Origin: Flavobacterium circumlabens
GTDB lineage: Bacteria; Bacteroidota; Bacteroidia; Flavobacteriales; Flavobacteriaceae
Assembly (NCBI RefSeq): GCF_004345565.1
Contig: NZ_SLWA01000013.1
Location: forward strand, 62,001 to 126,000
Length of the DNA stretch: 64,000 nt
Direction of reading: 5' to 3'
Within the stretch, counting starts at the first letter, position 1. The number at the start of each line of letters is the position of its first letter. Positions 1 through 9,522 of the stretch are shown here, in pieces. Made by a program: the position numbers and the translations under genes. The notes under the pieces are model-generated. The model searched no databases and was not told where the DNA came from. It worked only from the letters and a program-made list of their open reading frames with translations.

Positions 1-282
1 ACATTCGTGCATTCCCTTCATGGACGCGTTTAGGATATTGATTTCATCAATTTCATTCGGATGCAAATGCGTAACGGCAAAACAAACGGCATGATGTTCT
101 ATAATTGGTTTTAATTTTTCTCTGACCTTTTCGGACAATTGTTTACTGTCATTTAAAAATTCATTGCTGAAATCAGGAGGTAAAATGACGGCCGCAGCGG
201 TTACGGGGCCTGCCAAACAGCCTCTTCCGGCTTCATCTGTACCAGTTTCAAAAACAAATCCTGAGAAATTTCTTTCAAGCAT
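1..282 (-). CDS. rnhB: Ribonuclease HII, 5' part only (gene runs off the left edge)
   Basis: The 94 visible codons encode the N-terminal part of ribonuclease HII, which nicks RNA in RNA-DNA hybrids and removes misincorporated ribonucleotides. The active-site motif [14 protein letters not shown] is present, with the metal-binding pair D16 and E17. Further conserved stretches are DSKQL and, at the window edge, [11 protein letters not shown]. The start is the ATG read from position 282; the ORF upstream has no better start. The rest, including the later catalytic Asp residues, lies outside the window. Transcription runs away from the SusC gene, so the two share the 283-641 gap. The family call is secure; completeness cannot be judged. 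Confidence 0.93.
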   Translation of the reverse strand, partial: MLERNFSGFVFETGTDEAGRGCLAGPVTAAAVILPPDFSNEFLNDSKQLSEKVREKLKPIIEHHAVCFAVTHLHPNEIDEINILNASMKGMHEC

Positions 283-641
283 AACTTTGATGGAGTGATT
301 ATAACGACAAATATCAGAATACTTTTCAAAACAGTGTTGTTTTTGTCAATATTTTAAAATCGTGCCCATATTTTGAGTTTTTTGTAAAATGTAGTTTCTT
401 TTTTTTTGTCATAAATAATTAAGCGACTTAAGTGTTAAAATGTGTTAAATTTGTTAGTGTAAAAAATATATTTTTTTGGGTATTTTTTTATGAATATCAT
501 ATGTTTGGGGAGGGAAAGGCAGTAATTATTAATCAAGTGTTAAGCTTACATTAAAAAAAAATAACTTTAAGGCTAGAAAATGTTTGTTATTTTAAGAAAT
601 AATTAAGAAGTTTGCTAGATACTAATTCAAAATAAATTCAA
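283..641. other. Divergent intergenic region, rnhB / SusC gene
   Basis: AT-rich gap of 359 bases. It holds one good plus-strand -7 element, TAAATTTG at 446-453, but no TTG at the expected distance upstream, so the SusC promoter assignment is tentative; it would give a 5' leader of about 180 bases. No ECF sigma/anti-sigma gene, tRNA or hairpin terminator was seen. No small gene could be supported. Confidence 0.35.
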
Positions 642-3600
642 ATGAAATTAAAATTACAATGGATCTATACACTCTTAGTAGTGTTGTCTGTGCAGTTTTC
701 TTTTGCACAAGAACGAGTTATTACCGGAGTTGTTTCTGGTGATGCAGGAGTTATTCCAGGAGTAAACGTTGTTGTCAAGGGAGCAAAAACCAGTGCTCAA
801 ACAGATTTTGACGGAAGTTACTCTATTAAAGCCAAAACAGGTGACGTTCTTGTATTCTCTTACGTAGGTATGTTAGATTTAACTGCTACAGTTGGAACGG
901 CATCTACATTAAGCGTTACATTAAATGAATCGCAAAAAACGTTAGATGAAGTGGTAGTTGTTGCTTATGGTAAACAAAAAGCAAAAGCAATTGTTGGTTC
1001 GATTGCTACAATAGGTTCAGACGTACTTCAGACTCAACAAGCAACAAGTGTTTTGTCAGCTTTGCAGGGTAGTGTTGCGGGGGTAAGCGTAATTGCTGCA
1101 GGTGGACAGCCGGGTGAGAATCCTGTAATTCGTATTAGAGGTACTGGTTCTATCAATGCTTCGACTTCTCCTTTAGTTGTTTTGGATGGGGCTCCTTTTG
1201 GTGGAAATTTAAACGCAATAAGTGCGGATCAAATTGAAACAATCAGTGTTTTAAAAGATGCGTCTTCAACAGCTTTATATGGTTCAAGAGGATCAAATGG
1301 AGTAATTCTTATTACAACTAAAAGAGGAAAATTGAATTCTGCACCTAGAGTTACTTTTACCACACAAGTTGGATTTGCTGACAATGCAGTTAAGTTACAT
1401 GAGCTGTTAGGCTCTGATGATTATATGAAATATACATGGGAAGGTATCAGAAATACTAACCAATATGTTAATCTTCAAGCTCCGGCACTTGCGGGTACAA
1501 ATGCATCAAACTCTTTAGTTTCCAGATTAGGTTATAATCCGTACACAGTTGCTCAACCTGTGGATGCCAATGGAAATTTAGTTACTACCAATAAAAAATG
1601 GGATACTAATTGGGAAGATTTATTATTGAACGATGCTGCTGTAAGAAAAGAGCATACGTTATCTCTTTCAGGAGGTAGTGATAACACAAGATATTTCTTT
1701 ACATCCAATTATTTGTCTCAGGAAGGAAATGTTAAGACTTCAAAATTTGAACGTATGACCACTCGTTTAAGTATTGATACGAAGGTTAATGAGTGGCTTA
1801 AAGCTGGTGTAACAATGTTTTATTCAACATCAGATCAGAATTTTCCAACACAAAGCGGTTCAAGTTTTCAAAGTGCAGTACAGTGGATTTATACAATTCC
1901 ATCTATATACCCGGCTTTCAGAAGAGATGGGGCTGGTGATTTAGTAACCGACGACAAGGGTAATACTATATATGATTATGGATCAGGAGCACCAGGTCAA
2001 TTATTAAATGCTACCAGACCTCAGTTAAGTACTGAAAATGCTCTTGGGGCGCTATATAACTACAAAATAGGATATAAGCGTGATAATTATACTGCAAATG
2101 CATATTTAGAATTTACATTAGCCAAAGATTTGACTTTTAAAACGAATTTAGCTTATGATAAATATTTATATGACAACTTTGAATATTCCAGTAACGAATT
2201 TGGTAATGCTGCAAGTGTAGGGGGAAGGGTTACTCAGAATAGAGATATTACTACTTCTGTCAATTTCTTTAATGGTTTAAACTATAAAAAATCGTTTGGA
2301 GATCATAATTTATCAGCAGATTTAATCCAGGAAGCATATCAGTTTAAAATAGATGCTTTGGGAGCTCAGGGAGAAGGATATTTACCTGGTGTACAAGTTT
2401 TAGATGGTAGTACAACACCAACAAGTGTGTCCGGATCTATTTCTGAAGAAAGAATATCTAGTTATTTGGCACGTTTAGCTTATAACTATAAAGAGAAATA
2501 TTTCGTTGAAGGTTCTTATAGAAAAGATGGCTCTACAAGATTTAACAGGGATGTTAGATGGGGTGATTTTTATTCTGTTGGAGGATCTTGGTTAGTATCA
2601 GAAGAAAGCTTTTTGAAAGACAATACAATTCTTAGTGAATTAAAATTAAGAGCATCTTATGGAGAATTAGGAAATCAGAAAACTCTATATACTGCTACTG
2701 GTAATGCTAATTATTTTCCGGGACAACAAGCTTATGAAACAGGTTGGAATGAATTAACTAATACAGGGATTGTACTAGGAGGTGCGGTTGATAAACTACT
2801 TACTTGGGAAACAACAGCTACGATGGATTTTGGAGTAGATTTTGGTTTATTTAATAATAGAATAACAGGTACAGTAGATTATTATTCTAAAAAGAGTATT
2901 GATTTAATTAACAATAAGCCTACACCTGGTTCAACTGGAAATACTAGTGTTATTACGAACTTAGGATCACTTAAAAATTCAGGATGGGAATTTTCATTAA
3001 ATAGTAAAAATGTTCAAACACCTAACTTTGTATGGAATACTGGATTGAATTTTTCTACTGAGAAAAATGAAATTACAGAACAGCCTCAGGCAAGTATTAT
3101 TGTTGGTACAAAAAGATATGAAGTTGGTCGTTCATTGTATGAGTTTTACATACAAGATTGGGCAGGTGTAGATCCGGCTACAGGTTATGGAATGTGGTAC
3201 AAAGATGTCTTAGGAACTGATGGAAAACCAACAGGCGAAAGAGTAACTACCAAAACATATGCTCAGGCTACAAGATATTATGTTGGTAAATCATCTTTAC
3301 CGGACGTAACAGGAGGTTTTACAAACTATTTCAGATATAAAAATCTTGATATGAATATTTTGTTTAACTTTAGTGTTGGATCGTATGTGTATGATAGCAG
3401 TTATGCTAGTTTAATGGAAGGTTTCAAATCTCCTGGTAGAGCGGGTAGTCAGGATCTTGAAGGTCGTTGGCAAAAGCCTGGGGATGTTACAAACGTTCCT
3501 TTATTCTTAGCTTCTAACAACGATTTTAATAGTCAATCCACTCGTTTCTTGTATAAAAATGATTATGTTAGGCTTAAAGCATTAAATTTTGGATATAATT

Positions 3601-3782
3601 TTCCACAAAGTATCCTTGACAAAACGAAGCTTTCTAAATTGAGATTATATTTCCAAGGTGATAATCTATTGACGTTCCAGTCTCATAAAGGAATTGATCC
3701 TGAACAAAATATTGGAGGTACTACGGATAGTAGATCTTACAATCTTAGGGTGATTTCTTTTGGTCTTAATATTGAATTTTAA
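642..3782 (+). CDS. SusC/RagA-family TonB-linked outer-membrane transporter
   Basis: A 1046-residue outer-membrane beta-barrel that imports a ligand with energy from TonB, working with the SusD-type lipoprotein encoded next. Residues 1-22 form a signal peptide ending FSFA. Residues 27-95 form a carboxypeptidase-D-regulatory-like (CNA-B-like) domain, followed by the conserved DEVVVVAYG stretch (102-110) typical of SusC proteins. The plug domain follows, with VIRIRGTGSIN, VLDGAPFGG and LKDASSTALYGSRGSNGVI. The barrel ends in an aromatic residue (GLNIEF), as the Bam machinery requires. There is no N-terminal secretin/STN domain, so it is not the type that signals to an ECF sigma factor. The substrate cannot be read from sequence: no glycoside hydrolase, peptidase or regulator is adjacent. 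Confidence 0.95.
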   Translation: MKLKLQWIYTLLVVLSVQFSFAQERVITGVVSGDAGVIPGVNVVVKGAKTSAQTDFDGSYSIKAKTGDVLVFSYVGMLDLTATVGTASTLSVTLNESQKTLDEVVVVAYGKQKAKAIVGSIATIGSDVLQTQQATSVLSALQGSVAGVSVIAAGGQPGENPVIRIRGTGSINASTSPLVVLDGAPFGGNLNAISADQIETISVLKDASSTALYGSRGSNGVILITTKRGKLNSAPRVTFTTQVGFADNAVKLHELLGSDDYMKYTWEGIRNTNQYVNLQAPALAGTNASNSLVSRLGYNPYTVAQPVDANGNLVTTNKKWDTNWEDLLLNDAAVRKEHTLSLSGGSDNTRYFFTSNYLSQEGNVKTSKFERMTTRLSIDTKVNEWLKAGVTMFYSTSDQNFPTQSGSSFQSAVQWIYTIPSIYPAFRRDGAGDLVTDDKGNTIYDYGSGAPGQLLNATRPQLSTENALGALYNYKIGYKRDNYTANAYLEFTLAKDLTFKTNLAYDKYLYDNFEYSSNEFGNAASVGGRVTQNRDITTSVNFFNGLNYKKSFGDHNLSADLIQEAYQFKIDALGAQGEGYLPGVQVLDGSTTPTSVSGSISEERISSYLARLAYNYKEKYFVEGSYRKDGSTRFNRDVRWGDFYSVGGSWLVSEESFLKDNTILSELKLRASYGELGNQKTLYTATGNANYFPGQQAYETGWNELTNTGIVLGGAVDKLLTWETTATMDFGVDFGLFNNRITGTVDYYSKKSIDLINNKPTPGSTGNTSVITNLGSLKNSGWEFSLNSKNVQTPNFVWNTGLNFSTEKNEITEQPQASIIVGTKRYEVGRSLYEFYIQDWAGVDPATGYGMWYKDVLGTDGKPTGERVTTKTYAQATRYYVGKSSLPDVTGGFTNYFRYKNLDMNILFNFSVGSYVYDSSYASLMEGFKSPGRAGSQDLEGRWQKPGDVTNVPLFLASNNDFNSQSTRFLYKNDYVRLKALNFGYNFPQSILDKTKLSKLRLYFQGDNLLTFQSHKGIDPEQNIGGTTDSRSYNLRVISFGLNIEF

Positions 3783-3792
3783 AAATATATAT

Positions 3793-5223
3793 ATGAAAAC
3801 TTTAATTTCAAAATTTTTCATTGCCATAACGGCATTGTTTATACTAGTGGGTTGTAGTGATGAATTTCTAGACGAACCGAAACCAACTAATACCGTTTCT
3901 GCAGATATTGCTTTTGGCTCTCGAGAAGGTACAGAGGCTTTGATTTCCGGAATAATGAGACGTTTCAGAGGACAGTATACCTCTACGGATGCAGCGGGTC
4001 TGAATTCTATGTTCTTTGCAAGAAGTGTAAAAGGAAATGACTTAATAGAAACAGACAACTGGTTTGGTTTTGATTATGCGAATGATAATCGTGAACCAAC
4101 CTACAGGAGAACGACGTTTACCTGGAACTATTGTTTCTACATGATTAATCAGGCAAATACTTTAATTAACGGTGTTAACGCAAGTACTGCATTATCTGAA
4201 GGGGATAAAAAAGAATTAGCTGCATACGGTCATGCCTTAAGAGGGTTTTTCTATCATCAATTGGTAATGGAATTTGCTCCAACCTATTCTGCGGATATAA
4301 ATTTTCCGGCACCGCCTATTTATACAGAGACCTCTTCAACTGGAAATCCAATGTCTACTGTTGGTGAAGTATATAAGTTAATTGTAGATGATTTAACAAT
4401 CGCTGTTGATGCATTAACCGAAGACAGATTAGGAAAATCATATATCAATAAAAATGTTGCAAATGGAATCCTTGCGCAAGTATATCAGGTAATGGGTAAC
4501 TGGGAAGGTGCTAAAAATGCTGCAATTGCTTGTTATGGAGGTGATCCTGAAGCAGTATTAGATGCAGAAAGCTACCGTTCCGGATTTGATGATATTGATA
4601 ATGTTGAATGGATTTGGGGTAGTGCACAGACACCTGACCAATCTAATTATTACTGGAATGCACCAGCCGTTTTTATTGATCATAAAGGACCTTATGATGC
4701 AACTTATGTTAATAGAGATTTTGTAGCTTTGTTTTCTGCTACGGATGTCAGAGCTTATTTCGCAAGAAAGAGTGCTTCAATAACAGATATGAATGATCAT
4801 AGATATTGGATAACGAATAAGTTTACTTTCTCTTTTGAAGGAGATAATGTAATTATCAGATCTCCTGAAATGATTTTGATTGAAGCTGAGGCAAAAGCAA
4901 GATTAAATGACTTTACAGGAGCACATGATTTACTTTACACGTTACAACTAGACAGAGATGAAAATGCTGTTAAATCGACTAATACCGGAGCTGCTCTGAT
5001 AGAAGAGATTTTGGTAGAAAGAAGAAAAGAACTTTATGCTGAAAATGGCGTAGAGTGGTTTGATGCGAAACGTTTAAGAAGAGGAATTACCAGAACGGGT
5101 AACCACAGAATTGGAGCTGCCGGTAGTTTAACGGCAGATGACAAGAAATTTTTCTTAAAAATTCCTCAGGCTGAAATTGATGCTAACCCATTTATTGAGG
5201 ATGCTGTAAATGCAAACAGATAA
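3793..5223 (+). CDS. SusD/RagB-family surface lipoprotein
   Basis: Ligand-capturing lipoprotein that caps the SusC barrel at the cell surface. The chosen ATG, 10 bases after the SusC stop, gives a clean lipoprotein signal: hydrophobic residues 7-19, then ILVGC with the lipidated cysteine at C21. The residues after it (SDEFLDEPKP) resemble the acidic lipoprotein export signal of Bacteroidota surface lipoproteins. An in-frame ATG at 3760 would add 11 residues, overlap the SusC gene and spoil the signal peptide. The total is 476 residues. The C-terminal part has typical SusD features (LIEAEAKARLND; LVERRKELYAENGVEWFDAKRL). The pair is closed by the terminator at 5249-5284. Substrate unknown. Confidence 0.95.
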   Translation: MKTLISKFFIAITALFILVGCSDEFLDEPKPTNTVSADIAFGSREGTEALISGIMRRFRGQYTSTDAAGLNSMFFARSVKGNDLIETDNWFGFDYANDNREPTYRRTTFTWNYCFYMINQANTLINGVNASTALSEGDKKELAAYGHALRGFFYHQLVMEFAPTYSADINFPAPPIYTETSSTGNPMSTVGEVYKLIVDDLTIAVDALTEDRLGKSYINKNVANGILAQVYQVMGNWEGAKNAAIACYGGDPEAVLDAESYRSGFDDIDNVEWIWGSAQTPDQSNYYWNAPAVFIDHKGPYDATYVNRDFVALFSATDVRAYFARKSASITDMNDHRYWITNKFTFSFEGDNVIIRSPEMILIEAEAKARLNDFTGAHDLLYTLQLDRDENAVKSTNTGAALIEEILVERRKELYAENGVEWFDAKRLRRGITRTGNHRIGAAGSLTADDKKFFLKIPQAEIDANPFIEDAVNANR

Positions 5224-5248
5224 AAAATAACATAATTTTTTTTAAAAG

Positions 5249-5284
5249 CCGGGCTTGATTTACTTCAAGCCCGGTCTTTTTTTT
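5249..5284 (+). terminator. Rho-independent terminator of the SusC/SusD operon
   Basis: Perfect 10-bp stem CCGGGCTTGA / TCAAGCCCGG with a 6-base loop, followed by a run of eight T after TC. It is one of the strongest terminators in the window and isolates the SusCD pair from the porin gene. Confidence 0.9.
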
Positions 5285-5444
5285 GGAGTTACCACAGCTC
5301 ATTCAGATTGTTTTTTGAAAAATTGTTTGGAAATATTTTAAAATATTTCGTCACTGTCTGTCGTTTGCTTTATAAGTGTTTGTTTTTCTCTGCTATCTTT
5401 ACATTGCAAACTTATAATATGTTTTTTTATACGTTTTTATCTTT

Positions 5445-5452
5445 TACCTTTG
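5445..5452 (+). promoter_or_regulatory. Possible -7 promoter element of the Porin_10 gene
   Basis: TACCTTTG matches TAnnTTTG exactly and lies 43 bases before the porin start codon, after the upstream terminator. No TTG is found at the usual spacing, so only the -7 half is supported. Confidence 0.35.
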
Positions 5453-5495
5453 CTCAGTAAATTTTTGCCGAAATAATTATCTATAAAGTCATCAC

Positions 5496-7466
5496 ATGAG
5501 AATATTCTTTTTTTTATATCTATTAGTAGTGCCTGCAGTATTGTTTTCTCAGGAAAAAAACACTCCTAAAAGCAGTTTGGATATGAATACAAAGTATTCA
5601 AGTATTACCGATACGCTAAAAAAGAAAAAAGCTAAAATTGCGACCATAGATCAATATCAGATTATTACGCTGGAGCATGATACCACTTATGCCGATACCT
5701 CACTAACCTTAAAAAGTGCTTATAAGCAAAATTATCTCAGAAAAGATAATTTCGGACTTTTGCCCTTTTCTAATATTGGACAGACCTATAATACCTTACA
5801 ATACAGTTTAACCGATTTCTCACCTTATCCTGAACTGGGTTTTAAGGGTAAACATTTTAATTTTCTCGAGGCGAACCAGATTCAGTATTATTCTGCAGCA
5901 ACTCCTTTTACAGAACTGTTCTTTAATACAACAATCAATAAAGGGCAGAACGTAGATTCGTTTATTACGTTAAATACCTCAAAAAACCTTAATTTTTCTA
6001 TGGCCTACAGAGGTTTGCGATCGGAGGGAGATTATATCAATCAGTTGGCAAGTACAGGAAATTTCAGGTTTACTACGAGTTATTTTACAACAGATAGAAG
6101 ATATGTTTTAAAGGCACATTACACCTATCAGGATATTTTAAATGAAGAAAATGGGGGAATAACAACACCCGAAGATTTCGAAAGCGGTGATAAGGATTTT
6201 AACAATCGTCAGCGATTACAGGTTTATTTAACAGATGCCAAATCCTTTTTAAAAGGAAGACGTTTATTTTTTGATCATGCCTTCAGAATTAATCCAAAAG
6301 AAGGGAACAATAATTTGTATGTGACCCATCAGTTTAATTATGAAAACAAATTTTACGAATACAATCAGGCCACTGTTACTTCTACTGTAGATAACCGGTC
6401 TGTAAACCGATTTGGAAATTCGTATCTGACAAGCGGAATAAACGATCAGACGCATTTCGAAAAATTATACAACAAAGCAGGTCTTGCCTACGAGAATTCA
6501 CTTTTAGGGAAATTCAATTTCTTTATAGACGATTACAGATCAAACTATGAATATAACAGGGTCATACTTGATACAAACGGAGTTGTTGCCATTCCCAATA
6601 ATCTTTACAGACAGATCAATAATGTTGGAGGGCAGTATGAATATCAGAAAAACAAATGGAATGGTCGATTTTTATACTCAAGATCAATCACCAATCAGTC
6701 ATTGTCTGATTTAGATGCGAAATTAAGGTATACTTTAAATGATAAAATCAAATTTGATTTTAGATATCAGAACATTAATAAACTGCCTAATAATAATTAT
6801 AACTTGTATCAAAGTAGTTTTATAAAATACAATTGGTCGAATAACTTTAAAAACGAAAAAATAAATTCAATTAGTGCGAATGTTTTTACCCCGTGGTTAA
6901 ATGCTGAGGTACAATATTCAGTTTTAAAAGATCATTTGTATTTTGAAGATGTTTCTAATCCTACAGAAGTTGCCGCTCAGACTCAGATTGTAAATCCTGC
7001 ACAATATGGTAATGCGATCAATTATTTGTCTTTAAAAGCCAGCCGTGAGTTTAAATTTGGACCATTTGCATTAGACAATACACTTTTATACCAAAAAGTA
7101 GATCAGTCGGATTTAATTTTAAATGTTCCTGATTTTGTTACCAGAAATACATTCTATTACTCAAGTTACTTTTTTAAGAAAGCCTTATACATTCAGACCG
7201 GAATTACCTTTAATTATTTTACCGAATATTATGGGAATTCATATAATCCCGTTGTTGGAGAATTTTTTGTCCAGAACGATAAAAAAATTGGAAATTATGC
7301 CAACTTTGATTTCTTTGTAAATGGCCGAATTCGCCAGACCAGATTCTATTTAAAAGCCGAACACTTTAATGCCGCTTTTGCACAAAATAATTATTACTCA
7401 GCTCCTGATAATCCATACCGTGATTTTACAATCCGATTTGGTTTAGTTTGGAATTTCTTCCAATAA
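5496..7466 (+). CDS. Putative outer-membrane porin, Porin_10 (DUF4289) type
   Basis: A 656-residue protein with an N-terminal signal peptide (hydrophobic residues 3-17, VLFSQE cleavage region). It matches my memory of the Bacteroidota Porin_10 family: LLPFSNIGQTYNTL and the conserved FNFLEANQIQYYSAATPFTEL stretch near residues 110-140. The rest alternates short polar and aromatic beta-strand-like segments and ends LVWNFFQ with an aromatic residue, as outer-membrane barrels do. No catalytic motif was seen. It is monocistronic or read through into the PLP-enzyme gene 48 bases downstream. The transported substrate is unknown. Confidence 0.8.
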   Translation: MRIFFFLYLLVVPAVLFSQEKNTPKSSLDMNTKYSSITDTLKKKKAKIATIDQYQIITLEHDTTYADTSLTLKSAYKQNYLRKDNFGLLPFSNIGQTYNTLQYSLTDFSPYPELGFKGKHFNFLEANQIQYYSAATPFTELFFNTTINKGQNVDSFITLNTSKNLNFSMAYRGLRSEGDYINQLASTGNFRFTTSYFTTDRRYVLKAHYTYQDILNEENGGITTPEDFESGDKDFNNRQRLQVYLTDAKSFLKGRRLFFDHAFRINPKEGNNNLYVTHQFNYENKFYEYNQATVTSTVDNRSVNRFGNSYLTSGINDQTHFEKLYNKAGLAYENSLLGKFNFFIDDYRSNYEYNRVILDTNGVVAIPNNLYRQINNVGGQYEYQKNKWNGRFLYSRSITNQSLSDLDAKLRYTLNDKIKFDFRYQNINKLPNNNYNLYQSSFIKYNWSNNFKNEKINSISANVFTPWLNAEVQYSVLKDHLYFEDVSNPTEVAAQTQIVNPAQYGNAINYLSLKASREFKFGPFALDNTLLYQKVDQSDLILNVPDFVTRNTFYYSSYFFKKALYIQTGITFNYFTEYYGNSYNPVVGEFFVQNDKKIGNYANFDFFVNGRIRQTRFYLKAEHFNAAFAQNNYYSAPDNPYRDFTIRFGLVWNFFQ

Positions 7467-7514
7467 AAATCAGCATCTGTTTCAATTTTAAACCAAATAT
7501 TAAATTTAAATAAA

Positions 7515-8876
7515 ATGGACTTTTCAAAAAATATTTTAGAAACAATTGGTAATACGCCATTAGTAAAACTCAACAAAATTGTTGCTGAAATTGATGCGTT
7601 GGTATTAGCAAAAGTCGAAACTTTTAATCCCGGAAATTCTGTAAAAGACAGAATGGCCGTAAAGATGATTGAAGATGCTGAGGCCGATGGACGTTTGCAG
7701 CCAGGAGGAACTATTATTGAAGGTACTTCCGGAAATACAGGAATGGGATTAGCACTTGTAGCCATTATCAAAGGATATAAACTAATTTGTGTAATATCAG
7801 ATAAGCAGTCAAAAGAAAAAATGGATATCCTGCGTGCTGTTGGTGCAAAGGTAGTAGTTTGCCCTACGGATGTTGAGCCTACCGATCCACGTTCTTATTA
7901 TTCAGTTTCAAAGCGTTTAGCATCAGAAACACCTAATTCGTGGTATGTAAATCAATATGATAATATGTCAAATTCTTTGGCACATTATGAGCAGACGGGA
8001 CCTGAAATCTGGAAGCAGACGGATGGAAAAATTACTCATTTCGTGGTAGGAGTGGGAACAGGAGGAACAATTTCGGGAGTTGGTAAATACTTAAAAGAGA
8101 AAAACCCAAACATTAAAATTTGGGGAATTGACACCTATGGTTCCGTTTTTAAAAAATACCACGAAACCGGAATTTTTGATGAAAACGAAATTTACTCGTA
8201 CATCACCGAAGGAATTGGTGAAGATATCCTGCCTAAAAATGTTGACTTTTCTTTAATCGACGGATTTACAAAAGTAACCGATAAAGATGCAGCAGTGTAT
8301 ACCAGAAAAATTGCACTGGAAGAAGCCATTTTTGTGGGGAATTCTGCCGGAGCCTGTATAAAAGGGCTATTACAGCTTAAAGAACACTTTAAGCCTGAAG
8401 ATGTAGTTGTAGTTCTTTTTCACGATTCAGGAAGCCGCTACGTAGGTAAAATGTTCAATGATGACTGGATGCGTGAGCGTGGCTTTTTGGAAGAAAATGT
8501 AACAAAAGCAGAAGATGTCATCAAAGATCATATCGATAAGGAACTGATTGTTGTTCGTACCGAAGAATTGGTTTCCCATGCTATTGAGCGTATGCGTAAG
8601 TATAAAATTTCACAAATTCCGGTTGTAGATATCAATGGATTTGTAGGTTCTGTTGATGAAACAGATTTGTTTAGAAGTTATGTGGCAGATAAAAATGTAG
8701 CCGAGAAACCGATCAAAGAAGTAATGGGGAAACCTTTTCCTATTGTTAAAATGGGAACGCCAATTGAAGAAGTTTCCAAATTATTTACCAAAGAAAATGA
8801 CGCTGTACTGATTGAATTAGAAAACGGTAATCACCATATTATAACTAAATATGACATTATTGGATCTATAAAATAA
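7515..8876 (+). CDS. Cystathionine beta-synthase-type PLP enzyme with C-terminal CBS pair
   Basis: Fold-type II PLP enzyme of 453 residues. Such enzymes join serine (or O-acetylserine) with homocysteine or sulfide in cysteine/methionine metabolism. The PLP lysine is K44 in NPGNSVKDRMA. The substrate loop TSGNTG is at 71-76 and the phosphate-binding loop GVGTGGTISG at 179-188. Residues from about 335 to 453 form two CBS domains (KISQIPVVDINGFVGSVDETDL; VMGKPFPIVKMGTPIEEVSKLF), the arrangement of cystathionine beta-synthase rather than plain cysteine synthase CysK. The CBS pair may bind an adenosyl ligand, but no ligand can be read here. Cysteine synthase activity is the main alternative. Terminated by the long hairpin downstream. 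Confidence 0.88.
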   Translation: MDFSKNILETIGNTPLVKLNKIVAEIDALVLAKVETFNPGNSVKDRMAVKMIEDAEADGRLQPGGTIIEGTSGNTGMGLALVAIIKGYKLICVISDKQSKEKMDILRAVGAKVVVCPTDVEPTDPRSYYSVSKRLASETPNSWYVNQYDNMSNSLAHYEQTGPEIWKQTDGKITHFVVGVGTGGTISGVGKYLKEKNPNIKIWGIDTYGSVFKKYHETGIFDENEIYSYITEGIGEDILPKNVDFSLIDGFTKVTDKDAAVYTRKIALEEAIFVGNSAGACIKGLLQLKEHFKPEDVVVVLFHDSGSRYVGKMFNDDWMRERGFLEENVTKAEDVIKDHIDKELIVVRTEELVSHAIERMRKYKISQIPVVDINGFVGSVDETDLFRSYVADKNVAEKPIKEVMGKPFPIVKMGTPIEEVSKLFTKENDAVLIELENGNHHIITKYDIIGSIK

Positions 8877-8897
8877 TAACACAGATAATAAAATTGC

Positions 8898-8941
8898 AAT
8901 CCATAAATCTAATCTTTGAAAATTAGATTTATGGATTTTTT
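8898..8941 (+). terminator. Rho-independent terminator after the PLP-enzyme gene
   Basis: A 16-bp AT-rich perfect stem (AATCCATAAATCTAAT and its complement) with an 8-base loop, running into TTTTTT. It is symmetric enough to act in both directions, but only the plus-strand gene needs it. Confidence 0.8.
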
Positions 8942-8961
8942 AGCTTAAAAAGGAGAAGAAT

Positions 8962-9444
8962 ATGAATTTTACAGCCATAGATTTTGAAACGGCAACCGCC
9001 TACCATCCCTGTTCTGTTGGAATCGTTACGGTAGAAAACGGAATAATTACAGATGAGTTTGTCACTTTAATAAAGCCACCAAATAACGAATACAACCCCT
9101 TCACGATTCGCGTACATGGAATTTACCCGCGTGATACTGTAAATGCAAAGTCATTTTTGCAGGTATATCCGGAGATCGAAAAAAGATTAAAAAATAAATT
9201 AGTTGTCGCCCACAACGAAAGCTTTGATCGAAATGTCTTAATCAAATCAATGGCACTTCATGGCTTGCAGTATGAAGATTTGAATATTGCTGCAAAATGG
9301 GAATGTACAGTCAAAATTTACAAAGCAAAGGGATTAAAACCAACCAAGCTAAGTGATTGCTGCCGCGAAATGAATATTAAACTCAACCACCACGAAGCGC
9401 TTTCTGATGCGCGTGCCTGTGCTAAATTGTACCTGTTGAAATAA
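8962..9444 (+). CDS. DEDDh-family 3'-5' exonuclease, DnaQ-like
   Basis: A 160-residue stand-alone exonuclease of the DnaQ/epsilon superfamily, expected to digest single-stranded DNA or RNA 3' ends with two metal ions. The DEDDh residues are visible: D7 and E9 in AIDFET, D89 in AHNESFDRNVL, and H144/D149 in NHHEALSDA. A strong ribosome binding site (AAGGAG) lies 11 bases before the ATG. No polymerase, BRCT or UvrC-like domain is attached. The partner and substrate are unknown. The gene stands alone between a terminator and the promoter of the next gene. Confidence 0.88.
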   Translation: MNFTAIDFETATAYHPCSVGIVTVENGIITDEFVTLIKPPNNEYNPFTIRVHGIYPRDTVNAKSFLQVYPEIEKRLKNKLVVAHNESFDRNVLIKSMALHGLQYEDLNIAAKWECTVKIYKAKGLKPTKLSDCCREMNIKLNHHEALSDARACAKLYLLK

Positions 9445-9462
9445 TTTAGATAAATATATTTG
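9436..9462 (+). promoter_or_regulatory. Likely promoter of the DUF2851 gene
   Basis: TTG at 9436-9438, 16-base spacer, TATATTTG at 9455-9462. The -7 half is a perfect TAnnTTTG and the spacer is one base under the usual range. It lies about 60 bases before the start codon and overlaps the end of the exonuclease gene. Confidence 0.5.
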
Positions 9463-9522
9463 TAAGATTAGTATTATTTTATTTATTTTTAAACTTTTAT
9501 GAATTAATATAAAAATTTAAAA

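Noticed and set aside
3666-4058. Minus-strand frame over the SusC/SusD junction
   Set aside because: Overlaps two certain genes; no domain and no ribosome binding site.
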